From: Natronorubrum tibetense GA33
GTDB lineage: Archaea; Halobacteriota; Halobacteria; Halobacteriales; Natrialbaceae
Length of the DNA: 64,000 nt
Reading direction: 5' to 3'
Assembly (NCBI RefSeq): GCF_000383975.1
Contig: NZ_KB913017.1
Location: forward strand, 3,386,265 to 3,450,264
Shown here: in pieces, positions 42,916 through 52,734 of the stretch
Layout: the number at the start of each line of letters is the position of its first letter
How positions within the stretch are numbered: position 1 is the stretch's first letter
Made by a program: the position numbers and the translations under genes
The notes under the pieces: model-generated
What the model saw: only the letters and a program-made list of their open reading frames with translations
The model's database searches: none
Told to the model about the DNA's origin: nothing

Positions 42916-43070
42916 GTGTCCAAAGTCTGCAAATCGTGTCGGCGTATCGCACCGTACCGACGGCTCGTCGCTCAACTGCACTCACGATAGGAACTCGACT
43001 CGAGACATACGTCAGTACGTTTTCCGAGACGCACAGTAGCACGTTCGAGAGAAAAGCGGCGAGAAGTCGA

Positions 43071-44168
43071 TCAGTAGCCGCGTTCGATCAAGTAATCCGC
43101 CAGCTGACAGAGCAGTTCGCGAGCTTCGTTGTCCGGCAGGACCTCGAGTCGTGCCTTGCCCTGATCGACGAGGTCGCGGGCCTTGTCGTTGGCATAGCTG
43201 ATCGAGCCGGCCTCCTCGAGCCGGGCGACGGCGTCGTCGATCTCGGCCTCGGTGACCGCATCGACATCGGTCGTATCGACCAGCCCTTCGATGTCGACGC
43301 CCTGGTCGCGGGCGTGGACGGTGATCAGCGTCTGTTTGTTCTCGACGAGGTCGCTACCGCGTTGTTTCCCGAGTTTCTCGCTCGGGACGGTCAGATCGAG
43401 GACGTCGTCCTGAATCTGGAACGCGCGGCCGATGTCGAGCCCGTAGCCGTAGAGGGCGTCGATGGTCTCGTCGTCCGCTCCAAGCAAGATCGCGGGGAGA
43501 CACGCCGATGCCGCGTACAGCACGGCCGTTTTCTGTTCGACCATCTCGAGGTACTCCTCGGGCGTGACATCGGTTCGGTTCTCGAAAGTGATGTCGAGCG
43601 ACTGCCCCTCGCAGATCTTCGTACAGGTCGTCGCGAGGATGCCGAGCGCGTCGACGGTCCGGGCGGGATCCGCACCCGTCTCGAGCATGATCTCGAACGC
43701 CTTCGAGTAGAGCGTGTCGCCGGCGAGAATCGCCGTTCCGAGGTCGTACTCCTTGTGGACGGCCGGCACGCCGCGCCGGAGGTCGTCGTCGTCCATGATG
43801 TCGTCGTGGATCAGCGTGAACGACTGGATGACCTCGACGCTGACGGCGGCGTCCATGAGGTCGATCGTGTCTCGCGGCGGGCCGCTCGAACTATCCGCGG
43901 AACGTGTTTCCGTGCGCTCCCCATCGATCGTGGGGAACGCGCGGTAGTCCTCGCTGAGCGGCTCGGCGTCGACGAGCGCCTCGCCCGTGGCGAGCAGCAC
44001 CGTCGGCCGGAGTCGCTTCCCGCCGGCGTCGAGCAGATACCGCGACGCCTCGTAGAGCCGCTCGGGTCGTTGGATCGGTAACTCCTCTGGAATGGCCTCG
44101 TTGACCTGCTCGCGGCGCTTCCGAACGGCCTCGAGCACCGCCTCTTCTCGTGCCTCTGGGGTCGTCAT
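43071..44168 (-). CDS. idsA: Geranylgeranyl/polyprenyl diphosphate synthase
   Basis: The start at 44168 (MTTPEAREEAVLEAVRK) lies 1 nt after the rnj stop, so both are on one transcript. The 365-residue enzyme has GGKRLRP near 49-55, the first Asp-rich motif HDDIMDDDD near 121-129 and the second one FQIQDDVLD near 255. The residues ~80-102 form an Arg/Ser-rich insert absent from most relatives. It chains isoprene units to the C20 precursor of archaeal membrane lipids. Lengthening to longer products cannot be excluded. Confidence 0.92.
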   Translation of the reverse strand: MTTPEAREEAVLEAVRKRREQVNEAIPEELPIQRPERLYEASRYLLDAGGKRLRPTVLLATGEALVDAEPLSEDYRAFPTIDGERTETRSADSSSGPPRDTIDLMDAAVSVEVIQSFTLIHDDIMDDDDLRRGVPAVHKEYDLGTAILAGDTLYSKAFEIMLETGADPARTVDALGILATTCTKICEGQSLDITFENRTDVTPEEYLEMVEQKTAVLYAASACLPAILLGADDETIDALYGYGLDIGRAFQIQDDVLDLTVPSEKLGKQRGSDLVENKQTLITVHARDQGVDIEGLVDTTDVDAVTEAEIDDAVARLEEAGSISYANDKARDLVDQGKARLEVLPDNEARELLCQLADYLIERGY

Positions 44169-44169
44169 A

Positions 44170-45522
44170 TCAGTCGACAAGCTGGATGAGGTTACCGTTG
44201 CGCGTTACGTGAACATCCCGACCCATCTGGTAGCCTTCGCTCTCACAGAGGCTTACGTAGCCCGACAGCCCCTTCAAATCCTGGTGGGCGGGAATGATGT
44301 TCTGTGGCTGGAGCGCATCGAGCATCTCGTAGTGGCCCTCCTGGTTGAGGTGGCCGGAGACGTGGATGTCGTCGTAGATGCGGGCGCCCTGCATGCCGAG
44401 CAGTTTCTCGGCCTGGTAGCGCTGGCCCTCGTTGGTCGGCTCCGGAATGACGCGGGCGGAGAAAACGACCTTGTCGCCGTCGTCCAGTTGGTACGGCGTC
44501 TCGCCGCGGGCCATCCGGGTGAGCATCGCGCGTGGCTCGCCCTGGTGGCCGGTGACGACTGGCAGGAAATTCTCCTTGCCCTCGTTCATGATCCGTTTGA
44601 ACGTTCGATCGACGGACTTGCGGTGGCCGAACATTCCCAGGTCGTCCGGGAAGTCGACGAAGTCGAGTCGCTCTGCGGTGCCCGAGTACTTCTCCATCGA
44701 GCGACCGAGGAGGACCGGCTGCCGGCCGATATCCTTGGCGAACTCGACGAGGCTCGTCACGCGCGAGATGTGACTCGAGAACGTGGTCGCGACGATGCCG
44801 CCGTCGTAGTCTTCCATACTGTAAATAACGTCCCGGAGGTGTTCCCTGGCGACGTTTTCGCTGGGCGTGCGCCCCTTCTTGTTCGCGTTGGTACAGTCCT
44901 CGATGTAACAGAGCACGCCATTGCCCTCGCGACCGATCTCGCGGAACCGCTTCATGTCGATCGGGTCGCCGATGACGGGCGTGTGGTCCATCCGTTTGTC
45001 CAGCCCGTAGACGATGGCCCCTTCGGGCGTGTGGAGGACCGGGTTGATCGCGTCGATGATCGAGTGGGTGACGTTGACGAACTCGAGTTCGACGGTACCG
45101 CTGTCGCCGATCGACATCGTTTCGCCGGCGTCCATCTTGACCAGGTCGTTCTCGACGCCGAACTTCTGTTCGCCTTCGATCTGCTGTTTGACGAGTTCGA
45201 TCGTAAACGGCGTCGCGACGACGGGTGCGTCGTATCGGTGAGCCAGTTTCGAGATGGCACCGATGTGGTCCAAGTGACCGTGGGTCGGAACGATCGCCTG
45301 CACGTCGCCCTCGAGGTCGGACATGATCCGGTCGTCCGGAATCGCGCCCATGTCGATCAGATCGAGGCTGTGCATCCGTTCGGTTTCGACGTTGTCGTGG
45401 ATCAGAACCTGCGAGAGGTTCAGCCCCATGTCGAAGATAACGACGTCGTCACCGGCGCGGACGGCAGTCATCTGCCGGCCGACTTCTTCGTAGCCGCCAA
45501 TTGTTGCAATTTCGATTTCCAT
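44170..45522 (-). CDS. rnj: Ribonuclease J
   Basis: ATG 45522 ([17 protein letters not shown]) is the family start; the upstream frame does not look coding. The 450-residue enzyme has the metallo-beta-lactamase motif THGHLDHIG with H81, H83, D85 and H86, then beta-CASP motifs such as FSSHISR near 293 and [10 protein letters not shown] near 395. Archaeal RNase J is a 5'-3' exoribonuclease used in RNA turnover. It is co-transcribed with idsA, 1 nt away. The promoter candidate at 45729-45735 would give a leader of about 180 nt. Confidence 0.92.
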   Translation of the reverse strand: MEIEIATIGGYEEVGRQMTAVRAGDDVVIFDMGLNLSQVLIHDNVETERMHSLDLIDMGAIPDDRIMSDLEGDVQAIVPTHGHLDHIGAISKLAHRYDAPVVATPFTIELVKQQIEGEQKFGVENDLVKMDAGETMSIGDSGTVELEFVNVTHSIIDAINPVLHTPEGAIVYGLDKRMDHTPVIGDPIDMKRFREIGREGNGVLCYIEDCTNANKKGRTPSENVAREHLRDVIYSMEDYDGGIVATTFSSHISRVTSLVEFAKDIGRQPVLLGRSMEKYSGTAERLDFVDFPDDLGMFGHRKSVDRTFKRIMNEGKENFLPVVTGHQGEPRAMLTRMARGETPYQLDDGDKVVFSARVIPEPTNEGQRYQAEKLLGMQGARIYDDIHVSGHLNQEGHYEMLDALQPQNIIPAHQDLKGLSGYVSLCESEGYQMGRDVHVTRNGNLIQLVD

Positions 45523-46023
45523 GGTTCGTTGTACTGAAAGTCGCGTGATGGACTCTCGTCGAAACGGTCCGCGGACTCCCGGTCGTACGGCCCCGGCGTC
45601 TTGCAGCGCGTCGGCCATCCCGCTATGCGTTCGCGGCGGCCATCGCCGCCGATCGACCGACAGCACCGCCGTCGGCCGCGAACGCACTTGCCCGCGGGTT
45701 TCGCTACTGGCTCATACACGCCGGGGTGTTAAAAACACAGTGGGTTAGTCGCCTCCGGTTGCGACGGCCAAACGAGCGGGAGACCGGCCAACACTCCAGC
45801 TACCGGTAATTCGCCGACGGAGTCCCTCAGGCATCCCGACTGTGAGGACGGGCGAACGTGTCGGGAGAACCCGTCTCTCCGCGAGTATTTTTGACCATAA
45901 TAATTGATCAAATGATTTTCTTTCGGCCGTATCTTCTTCCGGATTCTCATTCGGCATGTGTTGCAAACACATACGATGCCTCAATGGGAAGCTTTTGTAA
46001 CTTCCGTCCGAAAGCCCCACCCG
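45523..46023. other. Divergent intergenic region rnj / APC transporter
   Basis: No gene is seen over 501 nt. The left part may encode the long rnj leader (TATA-like GTTTTTAAC on the minus strand near 45728-45736). The right part is AT-rich (TATTTTTGACCATAATAATTG at 45888-45908) and likely carries the transporter promoter. Confidence 0.5.
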
Positions 46024-48357
46024 ATGACGAAGGATCTCGAGCGAGACCTGGGGTTGTTCGCCGTAATCGCGATCAGCATGGGGGCGATGATTGGGAGCGG
46101 GATCTTCATCCTCCCCGGCGTCGCGATGGCCGAAGCGGGACCGGCCGTGATCCTCGCATTCGTGATCGCCGCAATTTTGGTCGTGCCGGCGGCACTGAGT
46201 ATCGCCGAACTCGGCACGGCGATGCCCGAAGCGGGCGGTGACTACGTCTTCATCGAGCGCGGGCTTGGACCGACGTTCGGGACCATTGCGGGCCTCGGGA
46301 CGTGGCTCATGCTGATGCTCAAAGGATCGCTCGCGCTCTACGGCGGTATGTTCTACATCAACTTCGTCTACGAACTTCCGACGTGGGATCTCGCCGTTCC
46401 CGCGGTCGAATCGACGCTCACGATACCCGGTGTCCGTGCGCTCGGAATTACGTTCGCGATCGTGCTCATCGCGGTCAACCTCTTCGGGGTCAAACAGACC
46501 GGTGGGCTCCAGCTAATCATGGTCATCGTCATGCTCGCGATCCTCTCGGCGTTCGTCGCCGGCTCGATAATCCAGGTCGAAGGCGCGAACTTCGACGGCT
46601 TCTTCGACGAAGGAATCGACGGGATCCTCAGCGCGACGGCGCTCGTGCTGGTCTCCTACGCCGGCGTGACGAAAGTCGCCGCCGTCGCCGAAGAGATCGA
46701 GAACCCCGGCCGGAACCTCCCGCTCGGCCTGCTCGTCTCGCTGATCGCCACGGCCTTTCTCTACGCTCTACTCGTGTTCGTCCTCGTCGGCGTCGTCGAA
46801 GGGGAGGCGCTGACCGGCACGGAGGAGCCGATGGCCGAGGCCACGGAGCTCCTCTTCGGTGAGGTGACGATCTGGGGCGGCCTCCCACTCGGGACGCTCG
46901 CCGTCGGTGCGATCGTCCTCGCTGCCCTGCTCGCCCTCATCAGCACCGCCAACGCGGGGATCTTGACCGCCTCTCGCTACCCGCTCGCGCTCAGCCGCGA
47001 CAACCTCTTCCTCGACAAGTTCGAGTACATCCACCCCCGGTTCTCGACGCCGTTCGTCGCCATCCTCACCACCGGTGCGATCATCATCTTCATCGTCGCC
47101 ACCCAGGAGGTCGACGAGATCGCCAAGATGGCCGGCGCGTTCCAAATTCTCGTCTATATCCTCGTCTGCGGAGCGCTGATCGCCTTCCGCGAACGCGATC
47201 TCGAGTGGTACAACCCCGACTTCCACACGCCGGGCTACCCCTGGGTCCAGCTGTTCGGGATCTTCTCGGGAATTTTCATTATCTCTCAGATGGACGTTCA
47301 GGAGATCGTCGGCTCGATCGTGATCGTGATCTTCGGCTTCGTCTGGTTTCGCTGGTACGCCAAGGACAAGGTCGAACGCGAAGGCGTTGCCAAGGGACTC
47401 GCCCGTCGCGAAGCCAGCAAGCAGTTCGTTCGCGACACCGAAGCACAGCTCGAGGAAGGAGCGGACTCCCCACAACCTGCCCGCGCTACCGACCAGTACG
47501 AACTGCTGATTCCGATCCGGCAAGACGTCTCTCGCGAACAGGAGGACGCCCTGATCCAGATGGCCGCCCCGATCGTCAGCCGGCGCAATGGACGGATTCG
47601 CGTGGTCCGTTTCGATGAGGTCCCCGATCAGGTGCCCCTCGATACGGCCGCCGAGGAGGTTTCAGAGGCCGACATCGAGTTCGAAGAGCGAACCGACGAA
47701 CTCGTCCGCTACCTCGAGGTGCCCGTCGAGGTCGGCGAGATCGTCAGTCACGACACGCGACACGCGGTCGTCAACTTCGCCGACCGAACTGGCGCGGACC
47801 TCATCCTCGCCCGTCAGGAGGCGACCAGCCGCCTCGGGACCCTCTTCGGTCGGGACACCGACTGGATCATGGACCACGCGCCCTGCGACGTCGTCTTCGT
47901 CCAGCACGAACAGCGGGTGCAGGTCGACGAGATCGCCATCGTCACGGATCGGAGCCCGTTTAACGATCCGCTCAAGGTCGAACTCGCGGACGCGATGGCG
48001 GATGTCCTCGGCGCACGCATCCGGTTTTGCTACGCTGTTTCCGAGAACGCTCCCGAGGAGCTCACCGAGACGATCGAGGAGTACCACGACGAACTCGACG
48101 ACCTCTGTACGGTCCCCGTCGAGTCGACCATCGTTCGAGCGAATGACTCTGTCGAGGGGCTCTCGCGGGCGCTCGAGTCTTCCGACATCGTCATCCTGAG
48201 TACGGTGACTCACCGTCGCTTGCCCGATCTGGTCATCGAACAGCGATCCGATCGCCTCGCCGCGGCAATCGACCAGCCGGTGTTGCTCGTCCACTCCAAG
48301 CAAACGCGTCGGGGCTCGTTCCTGCGACCGATCCTCGACCGGGTGCTGTTCGACTGA
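46024..48357 (+). CDS. APC-family transporter with two UspA-like domains
   Basis: I start at ATG 46024 (MTKDLERDLGLF); upstream ATGs at 45958 and 45976 are possible and would add up to 22 residues. The first ~430 residues are an amino acid/polyamine/cation (APC) permease with about 12 helices; GAMIGSGIFILPG near 18-30 is the unwound TM1 substrate site. After residue ~495 come two universal stress protein-like domains (YELLIPIRQ, IAIVTDRSPFNDP). This fusion is known in haloarchaea; the soluble part probably senses nucleotide and controls transport. The amino acid carried is unknown. Confidence 0.87.
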   Translation: MTKDLERDLGLFAVIAISMGAMIGSGIFILPGVAMAEAGPAVILAFVIAAILVVPAALSIAELGTAMPEAGGDYVFIERGLGPTFGTIAGLGTWLMLMLKGSLALYGGMFYINFVYELPTWDLAVPAVESTLTIPGVRALGITFAIVLIAVNLFGVKQTGGLQLIMVIVMLAILSAFVAGSIIQVEGANFDGFFDEGIDGILSATALVLVSYAGVTKVAAVAEEIENPGRNLPLGLLVSLIATAFLYALLVFVLVGVVEGEALTGTEEPMAEATELLFGEVTIWGGLPLGTLAVGAIVLAALLALISTANAGILTASRYPLALSRDNLFLDKFEYIHPRFSTPFVAILTTGAIIIFIVATQEVDEIAKMAGAFQILVYILVCGALIAFRERDLEWYNPDFHTPGYPWVQLFGIFSGIFIISQMDVQEIVGSIVIVIFGFVWFRWYAKDKVEREGVAKGLARREASKQFVRDTEAQLEEGADSPQPARATDQYELLIPIRQDVSREQEDALIQMAAPIVSRRNGRIRVVRFDEVPDQVPLDTAAEEVSEADIEFEERTDELVRYLEVPVEVGEIVSHDTRHAVVNFADRTGADLILARQEATSRLGTLFGRDTDWIMDHAPCDVVFVQHEQRVQVDEIAIVTDRSPFNDPLKVELADAMADVLGARIRFCYAVSENAPEELTETIEEYHDELDDLCTVPVESTIVRANDSVEGLSRALESSDIVILSTVTHRRLPDLVIEQRSDRLAAAIDQPVLLVHSKQTRRGSFLRPILDRVLFD

Positions 48358-48476
48358 TCAGAGCGACACTCGGCTCTCGCTCTCACCGCTCTTCCTGTTC
48401 GATCGATTTGGCTGTCGGATCGTTTCCGTCCTGAAAACCCTCAAAATATTTACTTCTGTACTGGGTTGGTGCTACC

Positions 48477-49142
48477 ATGCCCTCCAGACGAACGGTCGTC
48501 GTCGGGTGCTGTGCCGTCGCATTCGCCGGCTGTCTGGGCGACGGCGGAACGGAGCCGGAGTCGGAGTCAACAAACGTCGAAGACGCCGACGACCCACCGG
48601 ACGATGTCTCGGAACCCGCCTACCGAACTCTCGAGAACGCGCAGAAAGGCGGGCAAGCTGAGCCGATCAGGGCGACGAAAGCGGAGTGGGACAGGTGGGT
48701 CGAGTACCTGCCGGACGAAGACGCGGTTCGATATGTCGCCTCGAAGGGGCCCTCGAGCGACGTTGATCCCGACGATTACGAACAGAAGCCGCCCGATCGA
48801 GACCTGGAGTTTACGACGACGCCCTGGGACCGCTGGAAGCATATCCGAGCCAACGACATCGCGGGCGAAGCCGCAGTCGAAGCCGTGACTGACGAATTGG
48901 GGATCGAAAACGTCGGTCGACCAATATCCGTCGGCAGAGAGCCCGCCGATCGACCGACAGTCGTTCGCGTCGAGATAGTTGTCGATGCCGAGGGAGAGAC
49001 CGTTCACGGCGAAGCGATCGATATCGACGACCTCGCGGCGGCGACACCGGAATCCGTCGACGTCACCTACGAACTAGACGGGAAAACCGTTGAGACCACG
49101 CGAACGGTTACCGCGGAGTACCGGAAACAGAGACTCGAGTAA
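48477..49142 (+). CDS. Tat lipoprotein, unknown function
   Basis: The N-terminus MPSRRTVVVG then FAGC (lipid Cys19) is a Tat lipoprotein signal. The 221-residue mature protein has an acidic spacer, then a globular part with WDRWVEYLPDEDAVRYVASK and a C-terminal beta-rich domain (PTVVRVEIVVDAEGETVHGE, TVETTRTVTAEYRK). I do not recognise it. TATA-like AAAATATTTA at 48441-48451 lies ~27 nt upstream, giving a leaderless mRNA. Confidence 0.75.
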   Translation: MPSRRTVVVGCCAVAFAGCLGDGGTEPESESTNVEDADDPPDDVSEPAYRTLENAQKGGQAEPIRATKAEWDRWVEYLPDEDAVRYVASKGPSSDVDPDDYEQKPPDRDLEFTTTPWDRWKHIRANDIAGEAAVEAVTDELGIENVGRPISVGREPADRPTVVRVEIVVDAEGETVHGEAIDIDDLAAATPESVDVTYELDGKTVETTRTVTAEYRKQRLE

Positions 49143-49146
49143 TCGG

Positions 49147-49887
49147 CTAGTCGATCGTCGTCCCCGGTTCGTCGCTTCCGAGGAAGGCATCCAACTCTTC
49201 GAGGCCGAAAATAGACGCTTCAGCCTCGAGTGCGAGCAACGCCTGCACCTTCGCGGCCATCCCGCCGGTTACGTCGGTCGAATCGCTGGCACCCAGAACG
49301 CTCTCGACGTCCTCGTAGGCCGAAATTCGCTCGATGACCGCCTCGTCGTCGTTCAAGACGCCCGGAACCGTCGAACAGAGGCCGATCCGGTCGGCCTCGA
49401 GGTCGCGGGCCAGCTCGGCCACCAGTTCGTCGCCGCTAACCACGGTCGCGCCCGACCCCGCGTGGGCGATCATATCGCCGTGAAGGACGGGGACGAACCC
49501 CTCCGCGAGCAGCGTCTCGACCTGCCCGGTCGGGAGTTCGAGACGCCCCTCCTCGTCGCGGTAGCCTGCCGAGAACGGGTGGACCGGAATCGCTTGCACG
49601 TCGCGCTCGAGCAGCCGCGTCAGTACGAACTGGTTCAGCGTCTTCATCGCGCCGTGGATCTCGAGCGCCGCAGTCGCGTCGTGCGTGCCCGCGGTCGTGG
49701 AGACACCGTGCTCGCTGGCGTTGTGGTGGCCGAAACTGCCGCCGCCGTGGACGATTACGAGGTCCGTCGCGTCGGTTTCGACCGTACTCGCCACGGCGGC
49801 GGCGGCCCGCTCGAGCGCCTCGCCGTCGAGCGTTTCGGGTCGATCCTTGTCCGTGATGACGCTCCCACCGAGTTTCAGGACGATCAT
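49147..49887 (-). CDS. ipk: Isopentenyl phosphate kinase
   Basis: The 246-residue amino acid kinase fold protein has KLGGSVITDK at the start, VHGGGSFGHH near 45-54 with the catalytic histidine, VLHGDMIAH near 135 and TDVTGGMAAKV near 214. It phosphorylates isopentenyl phosphate to IPP, the last step of the archaeal alternative mevalonate route. It overlaps mvk by 4 nt. Confidence 0.94.
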   Translation of the reverse strand: MIVLKLGGSVITDKDRPETLDGEALERAAAAVASTVETDATDLVIVHGGGSFGHHNASEHGVSTTAGTHDATAALEIHGAMKTLNQFVLTRLLERDVQAIPVHPFSAGYRDEEGRLELPTGQVETLLAEGFVPVLHGDMIAHAGSGATVVSGDELVAELARDLEADRIGLCSTVPGVLNDDEAVIERISAYEDVESVLGASDSTDVTGGMAAKVQALLALEAEASIFGLEELDAFLGSDEPGTTID

Positions 49888-50870
49888 TCGAGGCGCTCCA
49901 CCCCGGTTTCAGCGAGTTCGGCGCGGAAAGAGTCCTCACAGCCCGGCGTGTACGACAGCGCCGTCTCGGTCTCGTCGGTCGGATCGAGCGCGACGATACA
50001 GCCGCCGCCACCCGCGCCCGTCAGCTTCGCGCCGTGGGCACCGGCGTTGCGAGCCGCCCAGACCATCGAATCGAGCGAACGCGAGGAGACGCCCAGCGCG
50101 GACAGCAGCCCGTGGTTGAAGTTCATCAATCGGCCGAGTTCCTCGATGTCGTCCGCGGCGAGCGCTTCCTCGCCGTTTCGAACGATTTCGCCGATAGATT
50201 CGACCGTATCCGCCGCGAACTCGTACTCCTCGCGGAGGCCGCGAACGCCAGCGACGAGTTTTCCGGTGTCGCCGGCCCCGCCGTCGAAGCCGACCACGAT
50301 CGGGAGGTCGGGCGCTTCGAGCGAGCGACAGTCGTCGCCCTCGACCCGGACGGCCCCGCCCGTGGCCGAACAGAACGTATCGGCTCTGGAGGCTTGCCCG
50401 CCCTGCACCTCGTACTCCGTCTGGTAGGCCCGCTCGGCGAGTTCATCGGTCTCGAGCGTCGTCCCCAGTTCGCGGGTGCCGGCGTCGATCGCGGCGACCG
50501 CGACGGCCGCCGACGATCCCAGCCCCGCACCGAGCGGGATGTCGCTCTCGATCGTCACGTCAAAGCCGACCTCGTCCTCGCCGGTGACGTCCCGGACCTG
50601 CTTGATCGCGCCGTCGACGTACCCCATCGCCGCGGTGAGCAGCGACTCCTGGACATCGACATCGGGCGGCCCGTCGGCCGTTCCGCCGTACTCGACGGTG
50701 AAACCATCCAGACTGAGATCCTCGGCGTGAATGCGCAGTTTGCTGTCCGCCCGTTGCTCGACACCGACCCGCGCCCGTACCTCGATGGCACACGGAACCG
50801 CGGGCTCGCCGTAGACCACCGCATGCTCCCCGAACAAGTACACCTTCCCGGGAGCGCTCGAGACTGCCAT
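49884..50870 (-). CDS. mvk: Mevalonate kinase
   Basis: The 328-residue GHMP kinase has SAPGKVYLFGEHAVVYG at 4-20, PLGAGLGSSAAVAVA near 111-125 and GAGGGGCIVAL near 287-297. It makes phosphomevalonate in isoprenoid synthesis. It leads a two-gene unit with ipk (4-nt overlap). In other haloarchaea this pair lies directly after rps2; here about 6 kb of other genes is inserted. Confidence 0.95.
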   Translation of the reverse strand: MAVSSAPGKVYLFGEHAVVYGEPAVPCAIEVRARVGVEQRADSKLRIHAEDLSLDGFTVEYGGTADGPPDVDVQESLLTAAMGYVDGAIKQVRDVTGEDEVGFDVTIESDIPLGAGLGSSAAVAVAAIDAGTRELGTTLETDELAERAYQTEYEVQGGQASRADTFCSATGGAVRVEGDDCRSLEAPDLPIVVGFDGGAGDTGKLVAGVRGLREEYEFAADTVESIGEIVRNGEEALAADDIEELGRLMNFNHGLLSALGVSSRSLDSMVWAARNAGAHGAKLTGAGGGGCIVALDPTDETETALSYTPGCEDSFRAELAETGVERLE

Positions 50871-51000
50871 GGCCGGCCGTTCGCACGACGACGGTTAATA
50901 GCTATCTTCTCGGACCGGACTCCTCACCGATCGTGATAGTTTGCTAACTCTCCCGGCAAATATTCGTGGGTGTTAACCTGCAGTGGTACCCAGTCCGTCT

Positions 51001-52026
51001 ATGAACCGGAGAACGTACCTCGGTGCAGTAGTAGGCAGTCTCACAGCAGGTGTAGCGGGCTGTCTCGACGGCTTCGCCGGCTCGGATATCGACGAAGACG
51101 AACACCCCGTCGGCGCGTGGGCTGACGGCAGTATCGAATTCGGCCTACCGCCGTTTCAGAGCCAGGAGGAACTCGAGGAACAGTACGCGGGAACGTTCGA
51201 GTGGCTCGCGGACGGCTTTGACGAGGTCGACAGCGTCGACGGCGTGCCAACGACGAACTACAGCGGCGTCGTCGAGAGCGTCGTCAACGGCCATACCGAA
51301 CTGGCGAATCTCTCGCCGTTCATCTTCGTCCTCGCCCAAGAGGACGACGTCCACCCGCTGGCGATCAACTGGTCGCACGGCTCGGATTCCTATCACACGT
51401 ACATCGCAACCAGAACCGACACCGACGTAGAGGAGATCGCGGATCTCGAGGGGAAAACCATCGCGATGGTCGACCCAATGTCGGCCAGCGGGGGGATGTT
51501 CCCCCGCTACCGGCTCTCCCAGGAGGGACTGCACGCGGGCGACCTCGAGACCGACCCCGAGGACTTCGACATCCAGTGGGCCGGGAGCCACGACGCTGCA
51601 CTCCGCGTCCTCGAGGAAGGCCACGTCGATGCCGCGGCCTACGGCGACTTTCAACACCCCGACGACGACGAGATCGTCAAAATCGCCGAGAGCGATCCGA
51701 TCCCCTTCGACGTGATCGTTGCCAAACCGGACACCCCCGAGGAGGTCCGCGAAGAACTCGCCGACCGGCTGGTCGAAACGCCGGAGGAAGCCCTCGAGGA
51801 CCACCGCGTCGACGAGTACGGCGAGTTCGATCCGGACCTCTACGACCACGTTCGCGACATCGCCGAGGAGATGGGCGTCGATATCGAGACGCTCGACGAT
51901 GCCGAGGACGAGGATAGCGATGACGACGAAGACAACGGAACTGACGACGATGGAGCCGAAACCGACGACGGCGATGATGGAGCCGAAACCGACGACGGTG
52001 ACGACGGGAACGAGAGCGACGAGTAA
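51001..52026 (+). CDS. phnD: Phosphonate-type ABC importer binding lipoprotein
   Basis: ATG 51001 begins NRRTYLGAVVG and VAGC (lipid Cys21), a Tat lipoprotein signal. The 341-residue protein matches PhnD-type periplasmic binding proteins: FGLPPFQSQEELEE, NGHTELANLSPFIFVLA, EGKTIAMVDPMSASGGMFPR (phosphate-pocket region) and DAAAYGDFQH. The last ~50 residues are an acidic tail with the repeated segment AETDDGDDG coded by a DNA repeat near 51955-52005. It probably binds phosphonate, phosphite or phosphate outside the membrane. Confidence 0.82.
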   Translation: MNRRTYLGAVVGSLTAGVAGCLDGFAGSDIDEDEHPVGAWADGSIEFGLPPFQSQEELEEQYAGTFEWLADGFDEVDSVDGVPTTNYSGVVESVVNGHTELANLSPFIFVLAQEDDVHPLAINWSHGSDSYHTYIATRTDTDVEEIADLEGKTIAMVDPMSASGGMFPRYRLSQEGLHAGDLETDPEDFDIQWAGSHDAALRVLEEGHVDAAAYGDFQHPDDDEIVKIAESDPIPFDVIVAKPDTPEEVREELADRLVETPEEALEDHRVDEYGEFDPDLYDHVRDIAEEMGVDIETLDDAEDEDSDDDEDNGTDDDGAETDDGDDGAETDDGDDGNESDE

Positions 52027-52032
52027 CCACCC

Positions 52033-52734
52033 ATGCTCAGCGTCACCGGTCTCGAGAAACGCTACGACGATGTCGCGGCGGTAGCCGACGTCTCGTTCGA
52101 CCTCGAGCCCGGGTCGCTCGCGGTGCTGGTCGGCCGGTCGGGTGCGGGAAAGACGACACTCCTGCGGTGTATCGATGGACTGGAGCGGCCGGATTCGGGT
52201 TCGATTCGACTCGCGGGTGAACCCCTCGAGTCGACCGACGCGGCGCTGGTCTTTCAGTCGGGCGCACTACTGGACAACAAATCGACCCTCGAGAACGTTC
52301 TCGACGGCGGGCTCGCGCGCGAGCCAGTTTGGCGCGAACTACTCGGATGGCACACGCCCGCGGCGAAGCGAGCCGGGATCGAACGGCTTCACGCGGTCGA
52401 TCTGGCCGGCTACGCCGACCGCCGTGTCGGCGACCTCTCGGGCGGCGAGCGCCAGCGCGTCGGCATTGCCCGGGCACTCCAGCAGGAGCCGCGAGTACTG
52501 CTGGCCGACGAACCGGTCGCCTCGCTCGACCCGGCGACCGCCCGCGCCGTCCTCGAGCGACTCGCCGCGGTCGTTCGCCGCGAGAATCTGGTCGGTCTCG
52601 TCAGTCTCCACCAGCCGCGGCTGGCCGGAGAGGTCGCGGATCGATATCTCGGTCTCGCCGATGGACGGCTCACGGTCGACGAGTCGGCGACCGAGATGGA
52701 GCCGGACCGAATCGCGGAGGTGTACCGTGGCTGA
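52033..52734 (+). CDS. phnC: Phosphonate-type ABC importer, ATPase
   Basis: The 233-residue protein has Walker A VGRSGAGKTTL near 35-45, signature LSGGERQRVG near 136-145, Walker B VLLADEPVASL near 157-167 and H-loop LHQ near 192. It starts 6 nt after phnD and overlaps phnE by 8 nt, so it is part of one unit. It drives import through the permease. Confidence 0.88.
   Translation: MLSVTGLEKRYDDVAAVADVSFDLEPGSLAVLVGRSGAGKTTLLRCIDGLERPDSGSIRLAGEPLESTDAALVFQSGALLDNKSTLENVLDGGLAREPVWRELLGWHTPAAKRAGIERLHAVDLAGYADRRVGDLSGGERQRVGIARALQQEPRVLLADEPVASLDPATARAVLERLAAVVRRENLVGLVSLHQPRLAGEVADRYLGLADGRLTVDESATEMEPDRIAEVYRG

Noticed and set aside
52142-52726. Extended N-terminus of the phnE frame
   Set aside because: It lies on top of phnC, whose ATPase motifs are unmistakable; the GTG at 52727 fits operon spacing.
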